Shown: positions 9,107 through 17,524 of the stretch, piece by piece | Numbering within the stretch: the stretch's first letter is position 1 | Layout of the letters: each line of letters begins with the position of its first letter | Assembly (NCBI RefSeq): GCF_042655385.1 | Contig: NZ_JBHSMA010000005.1 | Span: forward strand, 1 to 64,000 | DNA: 64,000 nt | Direction of reading: 5' to 3' | DNA from: Larkinella bovis | GTDB lineage: Bacteria; Bacteroidota; Bacteroidia; Cytophagales; Spirosomataceae | Program-made: the position numbers and the translations under genes | Notes under the pieces: generated by a model | The model's database searches: none | The model's input: only the letters and a program-made list of their open reading frames with translations | Told to the model about the DNA's origin: nothing

Positions 9107-10309
9107 ATGCACAACCTGATTTTATTTGACGATCCGACGATCCGCACGGCCTTGTTGCCCCTGACGTTTACCCGGCCGGTGAGCGAGATCCGGACTGGCA
9201 TCTGCACCATCACCGAAAAATGGGCCCGGCGGCTCAAGACCATTCCGTCGTTTCTCACGGACCCGTATCTGCAAATAAAGTATCCCTGCCGGGAAAGTCA
9301 CGACAGCTTTTTCGTAAACGGTGCCGTTTGCCCGTCAAAACCGCTGATTGAGGCCTTGAACGGGTTGTCGCCCGAAACCGCCCTGGTCAGGCCGGACGGT
9401 TTTCTGCTGGCCCTGCGGACGGCAAAACCGCTCAGGGCGACGCCGACGGTAGCCGATGCTGAACGGACCCTGACCTTTGCAAAACCGCTGACGATCATCC
9501 GAAATCTGCCGGAGATCTTTGCCCACAATGCCGATCAGATTCGCGCCGATTTTGAACTCCTGACGGCGGGCCGGCTCTCGCAACCGATCACCGATCCGCA
9601 CACGCGTTGTTATGCACCCGAAAATATCTTTTTGGAGGAAGGGGCCCGAATTCGCGCGGCCGTGCTCAATGCCGAAAACGGCCCGATTTATATCGGGAAA
9701 AACGCGCTGATTCAGGAGGGAACGGTGATGACAGGCCCGTTTGCCCTCTGCGACCACGCCACGGTCAACTGGGGCGGCAAAATGCGCAGCAACACCACCA
9801 TCGGTCCGTACGGCAAAGTAGGCGGGGAGGTGAGCAACTCGGTTTTTCTGGGTTACAGCAACAAAGGACACGACGGTTTTCTGGGGAATTCGGTGATCGG
9901 CGAATGGTGCAACCTGGGGGCCAATACCAACAATTCCAACCTGAAAAACGACTATACGAACGTAAGCCTGTACAGTTACGCAACGGGGCGGCTCGAAAAA
10001 ACCGACCGCCTGTTCTGCGGCCTGATCATGGGCGATTATACGAAAGCCGGAATCAGCACCATGTTCAATACGGCGACGGTGGTGGGGGTTAACGTCAACG
10101 TTTTTGGCGCCGGTTTTCAGCCCAAATACATTCCGTCGTTTTCGTGGGGCGGGGGCGCGGAAGGGTTCGCCGATTACCGGTTTGAAAAAGCCCTGCAGGT
10201 GATTCGCGAAACCGTCAGCCGCCGGGGACTGGTATTTAGCAAGGCCGACGAAAAGATCCTGCGGGAAGTTTATCGGATGGAGGAAAAGAATAAAGAACGA
10301 TTGACGTAA
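9107..10309 (+). CDS. GlmU-family sugar-nucleotidyltransferase-like protein
   Basis: 400 residues. The N-terminus, LILFDDPTIRTALLPLTFTRP, and a C-terminal left-handed beta-helix of hexapeptide repeats (IGKNALIQEGTVMTGPF, IGPYGKVGG, VIGEWCNLGANTNNSN) match the Bacteroidota-specific GlmU-like family, thought to join a nucleotidyltransferase-like and an acyltransferase-like domain. The canonical LAAGxGTRM pyrophosphorylase loop is not visible, so activity on GlcNAc-1-phosphate is uncertain. The ATG at 9107 was chosen over one 23 codons upstream because family similarity starts at MHNLILFDD. It is followed, through a palindromic spacer, by holB. Confidence 0.85.
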   Translation: MHNLILFDDPTIRTALLPLTFTRPVSEIRTGICTITEKWARRLKTIPSFLTDPYLQIKYPCRESHDSFFVNGAVCPSKPLIEALNGLSPETALVRPDGFLLALRTAKPLRATPTVADAERTLTFAKPLTIIRNLPEIFAHNADQIRADFELLTAGRLSQPITDPHTRCYAPENIFLEEGARIRAAVLNAENGPIYIGKNALIQEGTVMTGPFALCDHATVNWGGKMRSNTTIGPYGKVGGEVSNSVFLGYSNKGHDGFLGNSVIGEWCNLGANTNNSNLKNDYTNVSLYSYATGRLEKTDRLFCGLIMGDYTKAGISTMFNTATVVGVNVNVFGAGFQPKYIPSFSWGGGAEGFADYRFEKALQVIRETVSRRGLVFSKADEKILREVYRMEEKNKERLT

Positions 10310-10324
10310 ACGGGTATTTAAAAC

Positions 10325-10382
10325 GAGGGAAGTGGGAAGGAAGCCAGTATTCCGGTTTCTCTCCTGCCTTCCTCCTTCAGGT
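10325..10382. repeat. Probable heptamer-armed palindrome, purine-rich arm type
   Basis: The spacer between the GlmU-family gene and holB is built of 7-base steps. Left units GAGGGAA, GTGGGAA and GGAAGCC (10325-10345) face right units CCTGCCT and TCCTCCT (10363-10376), whose complements are again purine-rich heptamers. The right arm ends six bases before the holB ATG. This is the layout of the clear copies listed below with a different unit sequence and without the CTGACGC core, so it is less certain. Confidence 0.4.
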
Positions 10383-11528
10383 ATGCAATTCAGCGAAATC
10401 ATCGGACATGACGAAACAAAGCGGGCACTGATCCGGGCGGTTCAGACCAATCACCTGGCCCACGCCCAGCTTTTCGATGGCCCGCCCGGGAGTGCTAACC
10501 TGGCGCTGGCGCTGGCGTTTGCGACGTACATCAATTGCGAAAACCGGCAGGAATTGCCGGATGGGCAGGGGGATTCGTGCGGCCGGTGTCCGTCCTGTAC
10601 CAAAATGCAGAAATTGGTGCACCCGGATCTGTCGATTGTTTTTCCGGTCGCGGGCAGCAAGGTAACCAGCGAAACCCTCCTGGCCGACTGGCGTAAGTTT
10701 GTGCTGGGGCATCCCTACCGGGTGCTGGACGAATGGCTGGCGGCTGCGAACCTCAAGCAGGGCAATATTCCCGTCGAGGAAGCGCGGGAACTGATGGGCA
10801 AACTGTCGCTGAAGGCCTACGAAGGCGAATACAAGATCGTGCTGATCTGGTGCGCCGAGAACCTGCATACGGCCACGGCCAATGCCCTGCTGAAACTGCT
10901 GGAAGAACCGCCCGCCCGCACGCTTTTTCTGCTGGTGACCAACCAGGCCGATAAACTGCTGATTACCATTCTGTCGCGGACGCAGCGCGTGGCGGTTCGG
11001 GCTTTTACCGACGACGAAGTAGCGATGCATCTGCGACAGCATTTGAATCTGCCCGAAAAACGGGCCCGCCAGCTGGCCTACCTGGCCGACGGGAACCTGT
11101 CGGAGGCCCTTCGGATGGCGCAGGAAGAACCGGAAAAAGCCGACGCTGAACCGGGTAACGATCGGCACGCGTGGTTTGCCGAATGGATGCGGTTTTGCTA
11201 CCGGCAGGATTTGATTGCCCTCGTCAAACAGGCCGACCAGTTCGATGCGCTGGGCAAGGAAAAACAGCGCGGTTTGCTCGATTACAGCCTGAACCTCTGC
11301 CGGGATTTATTTTTGTGGAAGCATGGCGTCACGGCGTTGTTGCGACTCCCGGACGAGGAACGTACGTTTGTGGAAAACTTTGGCAAAGTGCTTGAATCCC
11401 ATCACCTCGAAAACATGGTCGGCGGGTTGAACGAAGCGGTTTTTCACATTGAACGAAATGTCCGCGCCAAAATGGTGATGATGGATTTGTCGCTTACCTT
11501 CAGCAGTTTGATCCGCAACGGAAAATGA
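10383..11528 (+). CDS. holB: DNA polymerase III subunit delta' (clamp loader)
   Basis: Clamp-loader subunit that helps load the beta clamp during replication. The 381-residue protein starts at MQFSEIIGHDE (ATG at 10383). It shows the AAA+ fold with a degenerate P-loop GPPGSAN in which the Walker lysine is Asn, consistent with a delta' that does not hydrolyse ATP. There is a four-cysteine zinc module (CEN...CGRCPSC, about residues 58-78) and the sensor region NALLKLLEEPP. It overlaps the next gene by four bases (ATGA), implying translational coupling. The missing P-loop lysine is normal for this subunit rather than a sign of decay. Confidence 0.92.
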   Translation: MQFSEIIGHDETKRALIRAVQTNHLAHAQLFDGPPGSANLALALAFATYINCENRQELPDGQGDSCGRCPSCTKMQKLVHPDLSIVFPVAGSKVTSETLLADWRKFVLGHPYRVLDEWLAAANLKQGNIPVEEARELMGKLSLKAYEGEYKIVLIWCAENLHTATANALLKLLEEPPARTLFLLVTNQADKLLITILSRTQRVAVRAFTDDEVAMHLRQHLNLPEKRARQLAYLADGNLSEALRMAQEEPEKADAEPGNDRHAWFAEWMRFCYRQDLIALVKQADQFDALGKEKQRGLLDYSLNLCRDLFLWKHGVTALLRLPDEERTFVENFGKVLESHHLENMVGGLNEAVFHIERNVRAKMVMMDLSLTFSSLIRNGK

Positions 11529-12001
11529 AACGCCCGACAAAGCCGGTGGCTGGCGAACCCCTCAAACAGGTAATCGGTTTTGCTGACCGGCTGGATTTTC
11601 CGGACCTGGGCTGGACCGACGTCGAGACGAAAATCGATACCGGTGCGTATACCTCGGCGCTGCATTGTACGGATGTCCGGCTGGTGCCCCACGGCGATGG
11701 CTTCCGACTGCGGTTTGCGCTGGTGACCGGGCGGGGGAAAAAGAAAAAACACTTTACAACCGATCTGTTTCAGTACAAAACCGTTAAAAATTCGTTTGGT
11801 CAATCCGAAAAGCGATTTATCATTAAAACCCGTGTCCTGATCATGGGGCGGCTTATCCGGGCCGAATTCTCGCTGGCAAACCGCGGAACGATGCGGTTTC
11901 CGGTTTTGCTGGGCCGTAAACTATTGCGCAACAAATTTGTTGTTGACGTATCACTGCAAAATGTTTCGTACCAAATGAAACAACAGAGCCCGGCTTCCTG
12001 A
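11525..12001 (+). CDS. ATP-dependent zinc protease, RimK-associated (retropepsin-like)
   Basis: 158 residues of the small family usually found beside rimK-type ligases. The signature KIDTGAYTSALHC (about residues 36-48) is the retropepsin-like DTGA active-site turn, and FPVLLGRKLL near the C-terminus is the second family hallmark. The name is inherited; biochemical support in the family is thin. It overlaps holB by four bases and precedes the rimK-like gene by 65, so the three probably form one transcript. Confidence 0.82.
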   Translation: MKRPTKPVAGEPLKQVIGFADRLDFPDLGWTDVETKIDTGAYTSALHCTDVRLVPHGDGFRLRFALVTGRGKKKKHFTTDLFQYKTVKNSFGQSEKRFIIKTRVLIMGRLIRAEFSLANRGTMRFPVLLGRKLLRNKFVVDVSLQNVSYQMKQQSPAS

Positions 12002-12066
12002 CGTTGTCACCCATCCGGGGTTTTTCTCCCCCATTTTTCCATCAACGACTTTCTACCAAAACGTAT

Positions 12067-12969
12067 ATGCGTATTGCGATTTTGTCGACCAATCCCGAAC
12101 TGTATTCCACGCGACGGTTGGTCAAGGCAGCCCAGGAGCACGGCCACGAACCCCTGGTGATCGACCACCTGCGGTGTCAGGTTATGATCGAAGGCGGCAA
12201 ACCGGAAGTGCTTTATAAAGGGCAGCCGCTGGAGCAAATCGACGCCATTGTGCCCCGGATTGGCGCTTCCGTCACCGATTACGGCTGTGCCGTGGTCCGG
12301 CAGTTTGAAATGAAAAAGGTATTTACAACGGCTCGTTCTCAGGCTATTACGCGTTCCCGGAATAAATTGCGGAGTTTGCAGGTGTTGTCGAAAGCGGGCG
12401 TGGGGTTGCCCAAAACCGTCTTTGCCAAACACCCCAAGGACGTCGATAACCTGATCACGCTGGTGGGCGGCCCCCCGGTGGTGATCAAACTGCTGGAAGG
12501 AACGCAGGGGTTGGGCGTAGTGCTGGCCGAAACGGCCAAAACCGCCAAGTCGGCAATCGAGGCTTTTTACGGACTGAAAGCAAATGTGCTGATTCAGGAG
12601 TATATTGCCGAAGCAAAAGGGGCCGATGTCCGGGCGTTCGTGGTCGGAAACCGGGTAGTCGGTGCCATGAAGCGGCAGGGTAAGGAAGGCGATTTTCGTT
12701 CGAACCTGCACCGGGGCGGCACCAGCCAGGCGGTTTTGCTGACCCCCGACGAGGAATGGACGGCGGTGAATGCTGCCAAGGCGCTGGGTTTACGGGTAGC
12801 GGGTGTCGATCTGCTGCAATCCAACCGGGGGCCGCTGGTGCTGGAAGTCAACTCATCACCCGGGCTCGAAGGCATCGAAAAAGCCACCGGCATCGACATC
12901 GCCGGCCAGATTGTCGACTATATTGAAGAAAAAATTCCGACCGACGAAATTGATACCGTCGGCGTTTAA
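12067..12969 (+). CDS. rimK: RimK-like ATP-grasp ligase
   Basis: ATP-grasp enzyme that adds glutamate (or another amino acid) to a protein or small molecule; in E. coli RimK glutamylates ribosomal protein S6. The 300-residue length matches RimK. Visible: the N-terminal AILSTNPELYSTRRL, the nucleotide-binding VVIKLLEGTQGLGVVL, the metal/phosphate region KRQGKEGDFRSNLHRGG, and the C-terminal LEVNSSPGLEGIE. The ATG at 12067 was chosen because RimK homology begins at MRIAILS. It follows the RimK-type protease, a pairing common in other genomes. The actual substrate here is unknown. Confidence 0.88.
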   Translation: MRIAILSTNPELYSTRRLVKAAQEHGHEPLVIDHLRCQVMIEGGKPEVLYKGQPLEQIDAIVPRIGASVTDYGCAVVRQFEMKKVFTTARSQAITRSRNKLRSLQVLSKAGVGLPKTVFAKHPKDVDNLITLVGGPPVVIKLLEGTQGLGVVLAETAKTAKSAIEAFYGLKANVLIQEYIAEAKGADVRAFVVGNRVVGAMKRQGKEGDFRSNLHRGGTSQAVLLTPDEEWTAVNAAKALGLRVAGVDLLQSNRGPLVLEVNSSPGLEGIEKATGIDIAGQIVDYIEEKIPTDEIDTVGV

Positions 12970-12975
12970 AACACG

Positions 12976-13050
12976 GAATTAAGAGTGATGCATGAAGAGG
13001 GATGAGTTGGCTGACGCTTTTATCACTCATTATTCATCACTCTTAACTCA
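12976..13050. repeat. Heptamer-armed palindrome, copy 1 (GAGTKAW arms)
   Basis: Lies between rimK and hemC. The left arm is five consecutive 7-base units of the GAGTKAW type (12976-13010), the last being GAGTTGG. The core heptamer CTGACGC is at 13011-13017, with a five-base loop. The right arm has four complementary units such as TCACTCA and TAACTCA (13023-13050). The hemC ATG follows ten bases later. Confidence 0.85.
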
Positions 13051-13060
13051 CTTTTCATTT

Positions 13061-13984
13061 ATGAAGATAAAAATTGGAACCCGGAGCAGTCGGTTGGCGC
13101 TCTGGCAGGCCTACCACATTCAGGCCTTGCTGAAAACCGCCGACGTTGATTCGGAACTGGTGCTGATTGAAACCAAAGGCGATCAGATTCTGGATCGTTC
13201 CCTGTCAAAAATTGGCAGTAAAGGGGTGTTTACGCAGGAACTGGAAGACCAGCTTCGGGCTGGCACCATCGATATTGCGGTGCATAGTGCCAAAGATTTG
13301 CAGTCGTCCCTGCCCGACGATTTATCCATCATCGCCTTCACGGAACGGGAGCGGGTCAACGATGTGCTGGTGAGCCACGACAAAAGTTTGTCGCTGACGA
13401 GTGGCCGCGAATTTGTGGTCGGAACGTCTTCCACGCGCCGGGTGGCGATGCTGAAGCATTTTTGCCCGCACATCAAAACCGTCGATATGCGGGGCAATCT
13501 CCAGACGCGCCTGCGGAAAATGGAAGAAGGCCAGTGTGATGCGCTGCTGCTGGCCTTTGCGGGTGTTCACCGGATGGAATACGACGAGCTGATTGCCGAA
13601 TACCTGCCCACGCAGGATTTTACCCCCGCCGTGGGGCAGGGCAGTGTGGCCGTCGAAGCCGCCAGTACCTTATCACTGGAGAAACTGGAACTCATTCGCC
13701 GACTGACCAACCACGAGCCGACGGAGGCCTGTCTGAAAGCCGAACGCGCGTTTTTGCGTCGGCTGGAAGGCGGGTGCAGTATCCCGGTTTTTGGCCTGGC
13801 GACCTTGCAGGGCGAGGAACTGACCCTGACCGGCGGGATTGTCAGTCTGGACGGGAGTGAACTGCTGCGCGAGCAGTTTAGCGGACCGCTGGCGGAAGCC
13901 GGGGCAATCGGTCACGACCTGGCCGAAAGCATTTTAGCAAAAGGTGGGGGCGAAATTTTGCGGGCTGTGCGCCAAAACTTGTAA
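13061..13984 (+). CDS. hemC: Hydroxymethylbilane synthase (porphobilinogen deaminase)
   Basis: Polymerises four porphobilinogens to hydroxymethylbilane in haem synthesis; cytosolic. 307 residues, normal length. The N-terminal IGTRSSRLALWQA, the catalytic Asp79 in HSAKDLQ, the arginine-rich GTSSTRRVAML and VDMRGNLQTR, and Cys239 in GGCSIPV, which carries the dipyrromethane cofactor, are all present. The start is the ATG at 13061, ten bases after repeat copy 1, not an upstream ATG that lies inside the repeat. The other hem genes are not adjacent. Confidence 0.95.
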   Translation: MKIKIGTRSSRLALWQAYHIQALLKTADVDSELVLIETKGDQILDRSLSKIGSKGVFTQELEDQLRAGTIDIAVHSAKDLQSSLPDDLSIIAFTERERVNDVLVSHDKSLSLTSGREFVVGTSSTRRVAMLKHFCPHIKTVDMRGNLQTRLRKMEEGQCDALLLAFAGVHRMEYDELIAEYLPTQDFTPAVGQGSVAVEAASTLSLEKLELIRRLTNHEPTEACLKAERAFLRRLEGGCSIPVFGLATLQGEELTLTGGIVSLDGSELLREQFSGPLAEAGAIGHDLAESILAKGGGEILRAVRQNL

Positions 13985-14016
13985 CTTGGCCCGCGAAAGT
14001 CCCACCTGATCCCACA

Positions 14017-14460
14017 ATGGTTAAAATTGCCCAAACGGAAGCCGACGTTCGCCGGTGCCTGCCCGCGATGGTAGCGTTACGCTCGCAGCTGACCGAAACC
14101 CAGGCGCTGGAACATATTTTGTCGTTACAGGAAACGGACCGGTATCTCATTGCCTACATTGATAATACCGTGGAGCAACCGGCGGAAACCGTGGCGCCGG
14201 CCGTGATTGGGTACCGCTACATGAATTTGCTTTTCAGCGGCAAAACCCTCTATATTGACGATTTGTCGACGCTGCCCGACCAGCGCGGCAAAGGCTATGC
14301 GGGCCGGTTGCTCGACTTTGTGATCGACGAAGCGCGCAAAGCCGGTTGTACGGCCGTGACGCTCGATTCGGGGCAGAATCCGCAGCGGTATGATGCGCAC
14401 CGGTTGTACCTGAACAAGCGGTTCAACATCGTCAGCCACCATTTTGCGTTGAAGTTGTAG
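14017..14460 (+). CDS. GNAT-family N-acetyltransferase
   Basis: 147 residues, a single GNAT domain. The acetyl-CoA-binding motif A is seen as LSTLPDQRGKGYAGRLLDF (about residues 86-104), followed by a helix and the terminal LYLNKRFNIVSHHF. Substrate unknown. The sequence TAACTTGG at 13982-13989, overlapping the hemC stop, is one base off the Bacteroidota -7 box TAnnTTTG and could be its promoter. Confidence 0.85.
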   Translation: MVKIAQTEADVRRCLPAMVALRSQLTETQALEHILSLQETDRYLIAYIDNTVEQPAETVAPAVIGYRYMNLLFSGKTLYIDDLSTLPDQRGKGYAGRLLDFVIDEARKAGCTAVTLDSGQNPQRYDAHRLYLNKRFNIVSHHFALKL

Positions 14461-14517
14461 TTCGAACCAAAGAAAAGAGAGAAAAGACGAAAGCGACCCT
14501 CTTCCCCTATATTCCTT

Positions 14518-15231
14518 ATGCGGCTATCCGTATTGCTTCTTACCTTGTTCCTGATTAGTCCGGCCTGGGCTAAAAAACCGCCCAAAAAGAAAGATTATCT
14601 GGTGACGATCAACACGGATTTGGGTTCGATGCGATTGATTCTGTACGATCAGACCCCGAAGCACAAGGCGAATTTTATCAAGCTGACCCAGGAAAAGTTT
14701 TACGACGGGCTGTTGTTCCACCGGATTATCCAGAATTTCATGATTCAGGGGGGAGACCCGGAATCGCGCAACGCCAAACCGGAGCAGATGCTGGGCAACG
14801 GCGACGTTGGCTACCTGATTCCGGCCGAATTTGTGCCCGAACGGTTTCATAAAAAAGGAGCGCTGGCGGCTGCCCGCAACAACAACCCCGAAAAGGCGTC
14901 GAGCGGTTGCCAGTTTTACGTGGTACAGGGCCGGGTGTGGGACGATGAGAGTTTCCGGGCCCAAACCGAGCGCATTGCCCAGTTGAAAGGTCGTCAGCCG
15001 ACCGATGCGCAGAAACAGGTCTACCAAACGCTGGGCGGTACCCCGCACCTGGACGGAAACTATACGGTTTTTGGGGAGGTGATCGACGGGCTGGCCGTTG
15101 TGGACAGCATTGCCCGCCAACCCGCCAATCCGCTCAACCGGCCGTTGAAAGACCTGAAAATGACGGTTTCGGGCGAGTGGATGAAGAAGAAAAAAATTAC
15201 CAAACAATACGGGTACGTTTACCAAAAATAA
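14518..15231 (+). CDS. Exported cyclophilin-type peptidyl-prolyl isomerase
   Basis: Proline isomerase that assists folding of exported proteins. 237 residues: a signal peptide (LLLTLFLISPAWA, cleavage near residue 18) and a cyclophilin domain with the catalytic FHRIIQNFMIQGGDP and SSGCQFYVVQG. Between QFYVVQG and TPHLDGNYTVFGEV there is an insertion of about 35 charged residues, common in Bacteroidota cyclophilins. The periplasm is the likely location. Confidence 0.92.
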   Translation: MRLSVLLLTLFLISPAWAKKPPKKKDYLVTINTDLGSMRLILYDQTPKHKANFIKLTQEKFYDGLLFHRIIQNFMIQGGDPESRNAKPEQMLGNGDVGYLIPAEFVPERFHKKGALAAARNNNPEKASSGCQFYVVQGRVWDDESFRAQTERIAQLKGRQPTDAQKQVYQTLGGTPHLDGNYTVFGEVIDGLAVVDSIARQPANPLNRPLKDLKMTVSGEWMKKKKITKQYGYVYQK

Positions 15232-15255
15232 CGAAATCCCGGTTTTAAACTTTTT

Positions 15256-16158
15256 ATGAAAAAACGCATTCTGATTACCGGTTCCAACGGTCTGCTGGGC
15301 CAGAAACTGGTCGATTTGCTGACGAAGCAGCCTGCTGTCGAGCTGATTGCCACCGCCCGTGGGGCCAATCGCTTACCCGCTTCGGAAGGCTACACTTTTC
15401 AGTCGATGGACATTACCAACCGGGAGGAAGTGCTGGCGGTGGTTGGTCAGACCAAACCGGATGTCATTATTCATACGGCGGCCATGACCAACGTAGACCA
15501 GTGCGAATCGGAGAAAACCGCCTGCTGGGCGCAGAATGTGTCGGCGGTCGAGTACCTGATCGAAGCCTGCCGGATCCATGATGTATTTCTGGAACACGTT
15601 TCAACCGACTTCATTTTCGACGGTTCGGCGGGGCCCTACGACGAGGAAGCGGAGGCTAATCCGATCAGTTTCTACGGCTGGAGCAAATATGCCGCCGAGA
15701 AAGCCGTTATTCATTCGGGGATCCAATGGGCCATTGCCCGGACGGTTCTGGTCTACGGCATCGCGCACGATATGAGCCGGACCAACATTATCCTGTGGGT
15801 AAAAAAGTCGCTGGAAGACGGCAAAACCATCAAGGTGGTAACGGACCAGTGGCGGACGCCCACGCTGGCCGAGGACCTGGCGCTGGGCTGCTGGCTGATT
15901 GCCGACCAGAAAGCCGAAGGGATTTTCAACATTTCGGGGAAAGACTTTCTGACGCCGTATGAAATGGCCATCAAAACCGCCGATTATTTCCAGCTCGATA
16001 AGTCCCTGATTACGCAGGCCGACTCGACTACCTTTACCCAGCCGGCCCGGCGCCCACCACGCACCGGATTCATTCTGGACAAACCGCGTCGCGTCCTGGG
16101 CTACGAACCGAGAAGCTTTGAAGAAGGCATTGCGGTTTTAGCCGGACAGATTGCCTGA
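15256..16158 (+). CDS. RmlD-like NAD(P)-dependent sugar-nucleotide reductase
   Basis: 300-residue extended short-chain dehydrogenase of the RmlD substrate-binding family (dTDP-4-dehydrorhamnose reductase type). Visible: the N-terminal nucleotide loop GSNGLLG, IIHTAAMTNVDQCE, the serine/threonine site HVSTDFIFDG, the catalytic YGWSK, and a late TPTLAEDLA. No rmlA, rmlB or rmlC lies nearby, so a rhamnose role is uncertain. Starts 24 bases after the cyclophilin stop. Confidence 0.85.
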   Translation: MKKRILITGSNGLLGQKLVDLLTKQPAVELIATARGANRLPASEGYTFQSMDITNREEVLAVVGQTKPDVIIHTAAMTNVDQCESEKTACWAQNVSAVEYLIEACRIHDVFLEHVSTDFIFDGSAGPYDEEAEANPISFYGWSKYAAEKAVIHSGIQWAIARTVLVYGIAHDMSRTNIILWVKKSLEDGKTIKVVTDQWRTPTLAEDLALGCWLIADQKAEGIFNISGKDFLTPYEMAIKTADYFQLDKSLITQADSTTFTQPARRPPRTGFILDKPRRVLGYEPRSFEEGIAVLAGQIA

Positions 16159-16160
16159 CT

Positions 16161-16290
16161 GGTTTACGGTATACAGTTTACGGTTTTCGGTAGCTGACGC
16201 TCAAAGAAGAGTAGGCGTCAGTCCCGGCGGAGAACCGACCCGCAAACTGTATACCGAATACTGAAAACTGTATACCGAAAACCGTAAACC
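16161..16290. repeat. Heptamer-armed palindrome, copy 2 (GGTTTAC arms)
   Basis: Fills the spacer from two bases after the upstream stop to three bases before the next ATG. The left arm has units GGTTTAC, GGTATAC, AGTTTAC and GGTTTTC (16161-16188). The core has CTGACGC at 16194-16200 and its complement GCGTCAG at 16215-16221. The right arm has seven units, among them GTATACC (twice), GAAAACC and GTAAACC (16242-16290). Arm sequence is unrelated to copies 1 and 3-9, yet the 7-base period, symmetry and core heptamer are shared. Confidence 0.82.
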
Positions 16291-16293
16291 GCT

Positions 16294-16728
16294 ATGAAAT
16301 GGATTTTCTTTTTGGCACTTATCAGTGTTTCGCTTCAAAGTGTGGCCCAGTTACCGGCATCCGGCAAGAAAGTAACCGGGCCGATTACGACGAAACGGGG
16401 GATTGCTCTGAAAATCGGGGATACGGTCCGGTTTGGTGAAGGCGGTTTGGCAGACGGAAGCTATCAGCACATTTACGTGTCGTTTGACAAATTTGGTCAG
16501 AAAACCGCCCATCTGGAAGAAGGGTACGGTTACAAGTACGCCGTGATCAAGGAGTTTCGGGAAGTAGATTCGGGCAACGACAAACGATACGTCGCCCTGG
16601 TTCGGCCCAAAGGTGGTATCAGCGTGAACTTCCGCGCCGTTGATCTGGAACCGGCGATGGAATCCAAGGAAATTATTTCCGTCAACGGCACGGCGATCAG
16701 CAAGTTGATTAGCCGGAAACAGATTTAG
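16294..16728 (+). CDS. Small secreted protein of unknown function
   Basis: 144 residues with a clear signal peptide (KWIFFLALISVSLQSVAQ, cleavage near residue 19). The mature part is basic and probably beta-rich, with an IGDTVRFGEGG segment. No family is recognised. Its ATG is three bases after repeat copy 2, so the palindrome would form the 5' end of its message if transcription starts upstream. It converges on the gene at 16749 with 20 bases between. Confidence 0.7.
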   Translation: MKWIFFLALISVSLQSVAQLPASGKKVTGPITTKRGIALKIGDTVRFGEGGLADGSYQHIYVSFDKFGQKTAHLEEGYGYKYAVIKEFREVDSGNDKRYVALVRPKGGISVNFRAVDLEPAMESKEIISVNGTAISKLISRKQI

Positions 16729-16748
16729 AGTTTCGCCGAAAACCGTCG

Positions 16749-17447
16749 CTACTGACTGAGTTTGCTCAAAACCGTGTAGCCTTTCAGTTTTCCGTTTTTG
16801 TTGTAGGTTTCGGTTTTGATATCGAACAGCACCTGGCTGGCCCGGTAGCTGGTCGAGCGGAACGTGGCCCGAATCGGGATGCCCATCGCCCGGTTGGTCA
16901 TGTTGATCTCCGAATTGATTTTGGATACGCTGAACTGTCCGGCGGGCGTGGTCAGGTTTTCCTGGCCTTCTACGGCCCGGTTGACCACCTGAAAATCCAT
17001 ATCCATCATTTTGGTGCCTTTGCTGTAGAGTTCAGCCGCCATGTTCCCATCGGGTAATTTACTGCCAGTGCCCAGTTCTTTGGGGTAAATCAGCTGGTTG
17101 GCTTTCACCTTCACTTCCATGTCCTTCAGGCCATCGTTAGTGGCTAGCAGCAGGCCCGATAAGTCCGCAATGAGTTCGTTGCCGTTGCAGGTATACCGAA
17201 CGGCCATTTCCGGGGACGGTTTATCTTTTTCGTCGAACGATTGCATCGTGACGTCGATGAGGGTCGAACCGCCTTCACTTTTCACCTCTTTGATCGTGTA
17301 CACCATCCGGCCGATGATTTTGTCTTTGGGACTGTACGATAGCATTTCGTAGCTGGAACCGGCCTTGAATTTCATACCCAGACAGTCCTGAGCCGATGTT
17401 TTAACGAGGGTGAACGCCAGGGCGAAAAAAAGAACGAGGAATTTCAT
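16749..17447 (-). CDS. Secreted protein, DUF3108/TapB-like (tentative)
   Basis: 232 residues with a signal peptide (FLVLFFALAFTLVKTSAQ), starting at the ATG at 17447. An open frame extends 115 codons upstream but has no homology and no signal, so the later start is chosen. The mature part begins DCLGMKFKAG and reads as a long beta-sandwich with TPAGQFSV, where proteins of the DUF3108/TapB type have a similar AGxF motif. Function unknown; probably periplasmic or surface-exposed. Confidence 0.65.
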   Translation of the reverse strand: MKFLVLFFALAFTLVKTSAQDCLGMKFKAGSSYEMLSYSPKDKIIGRMVYTIKEVKSEGGSTLIDVTMQSFDEKDKPSPEMAVRYTCNGNELIADLSGLLLATNDGLKDMEVKVKANQLIYPKELGTGSKLPDGNMAAELYSKGTKMMDMDFQVVNRAVEGQENLTTPAGQFSVSKINSEINMTNRAMGIPIRATFRSTSYRASQVLFDIKTETYNKNGKLKGYTVLSKLSQ

Positions 17448-17524
17448 ACAATCGGGTTTATGGGATACGGCCCGAAAATACGCAGTTCTTCGATTCTGGC
17501 AACAAAGGATTGAGGGAACGGGTG

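Noticed and set aside
10383..11528. Loss of the Walker A lysine in holB as a sign of gene decay
   Set aside because: Delta' subunits in other bacteria also lack a working P-loop; the rest of the protein is intact.
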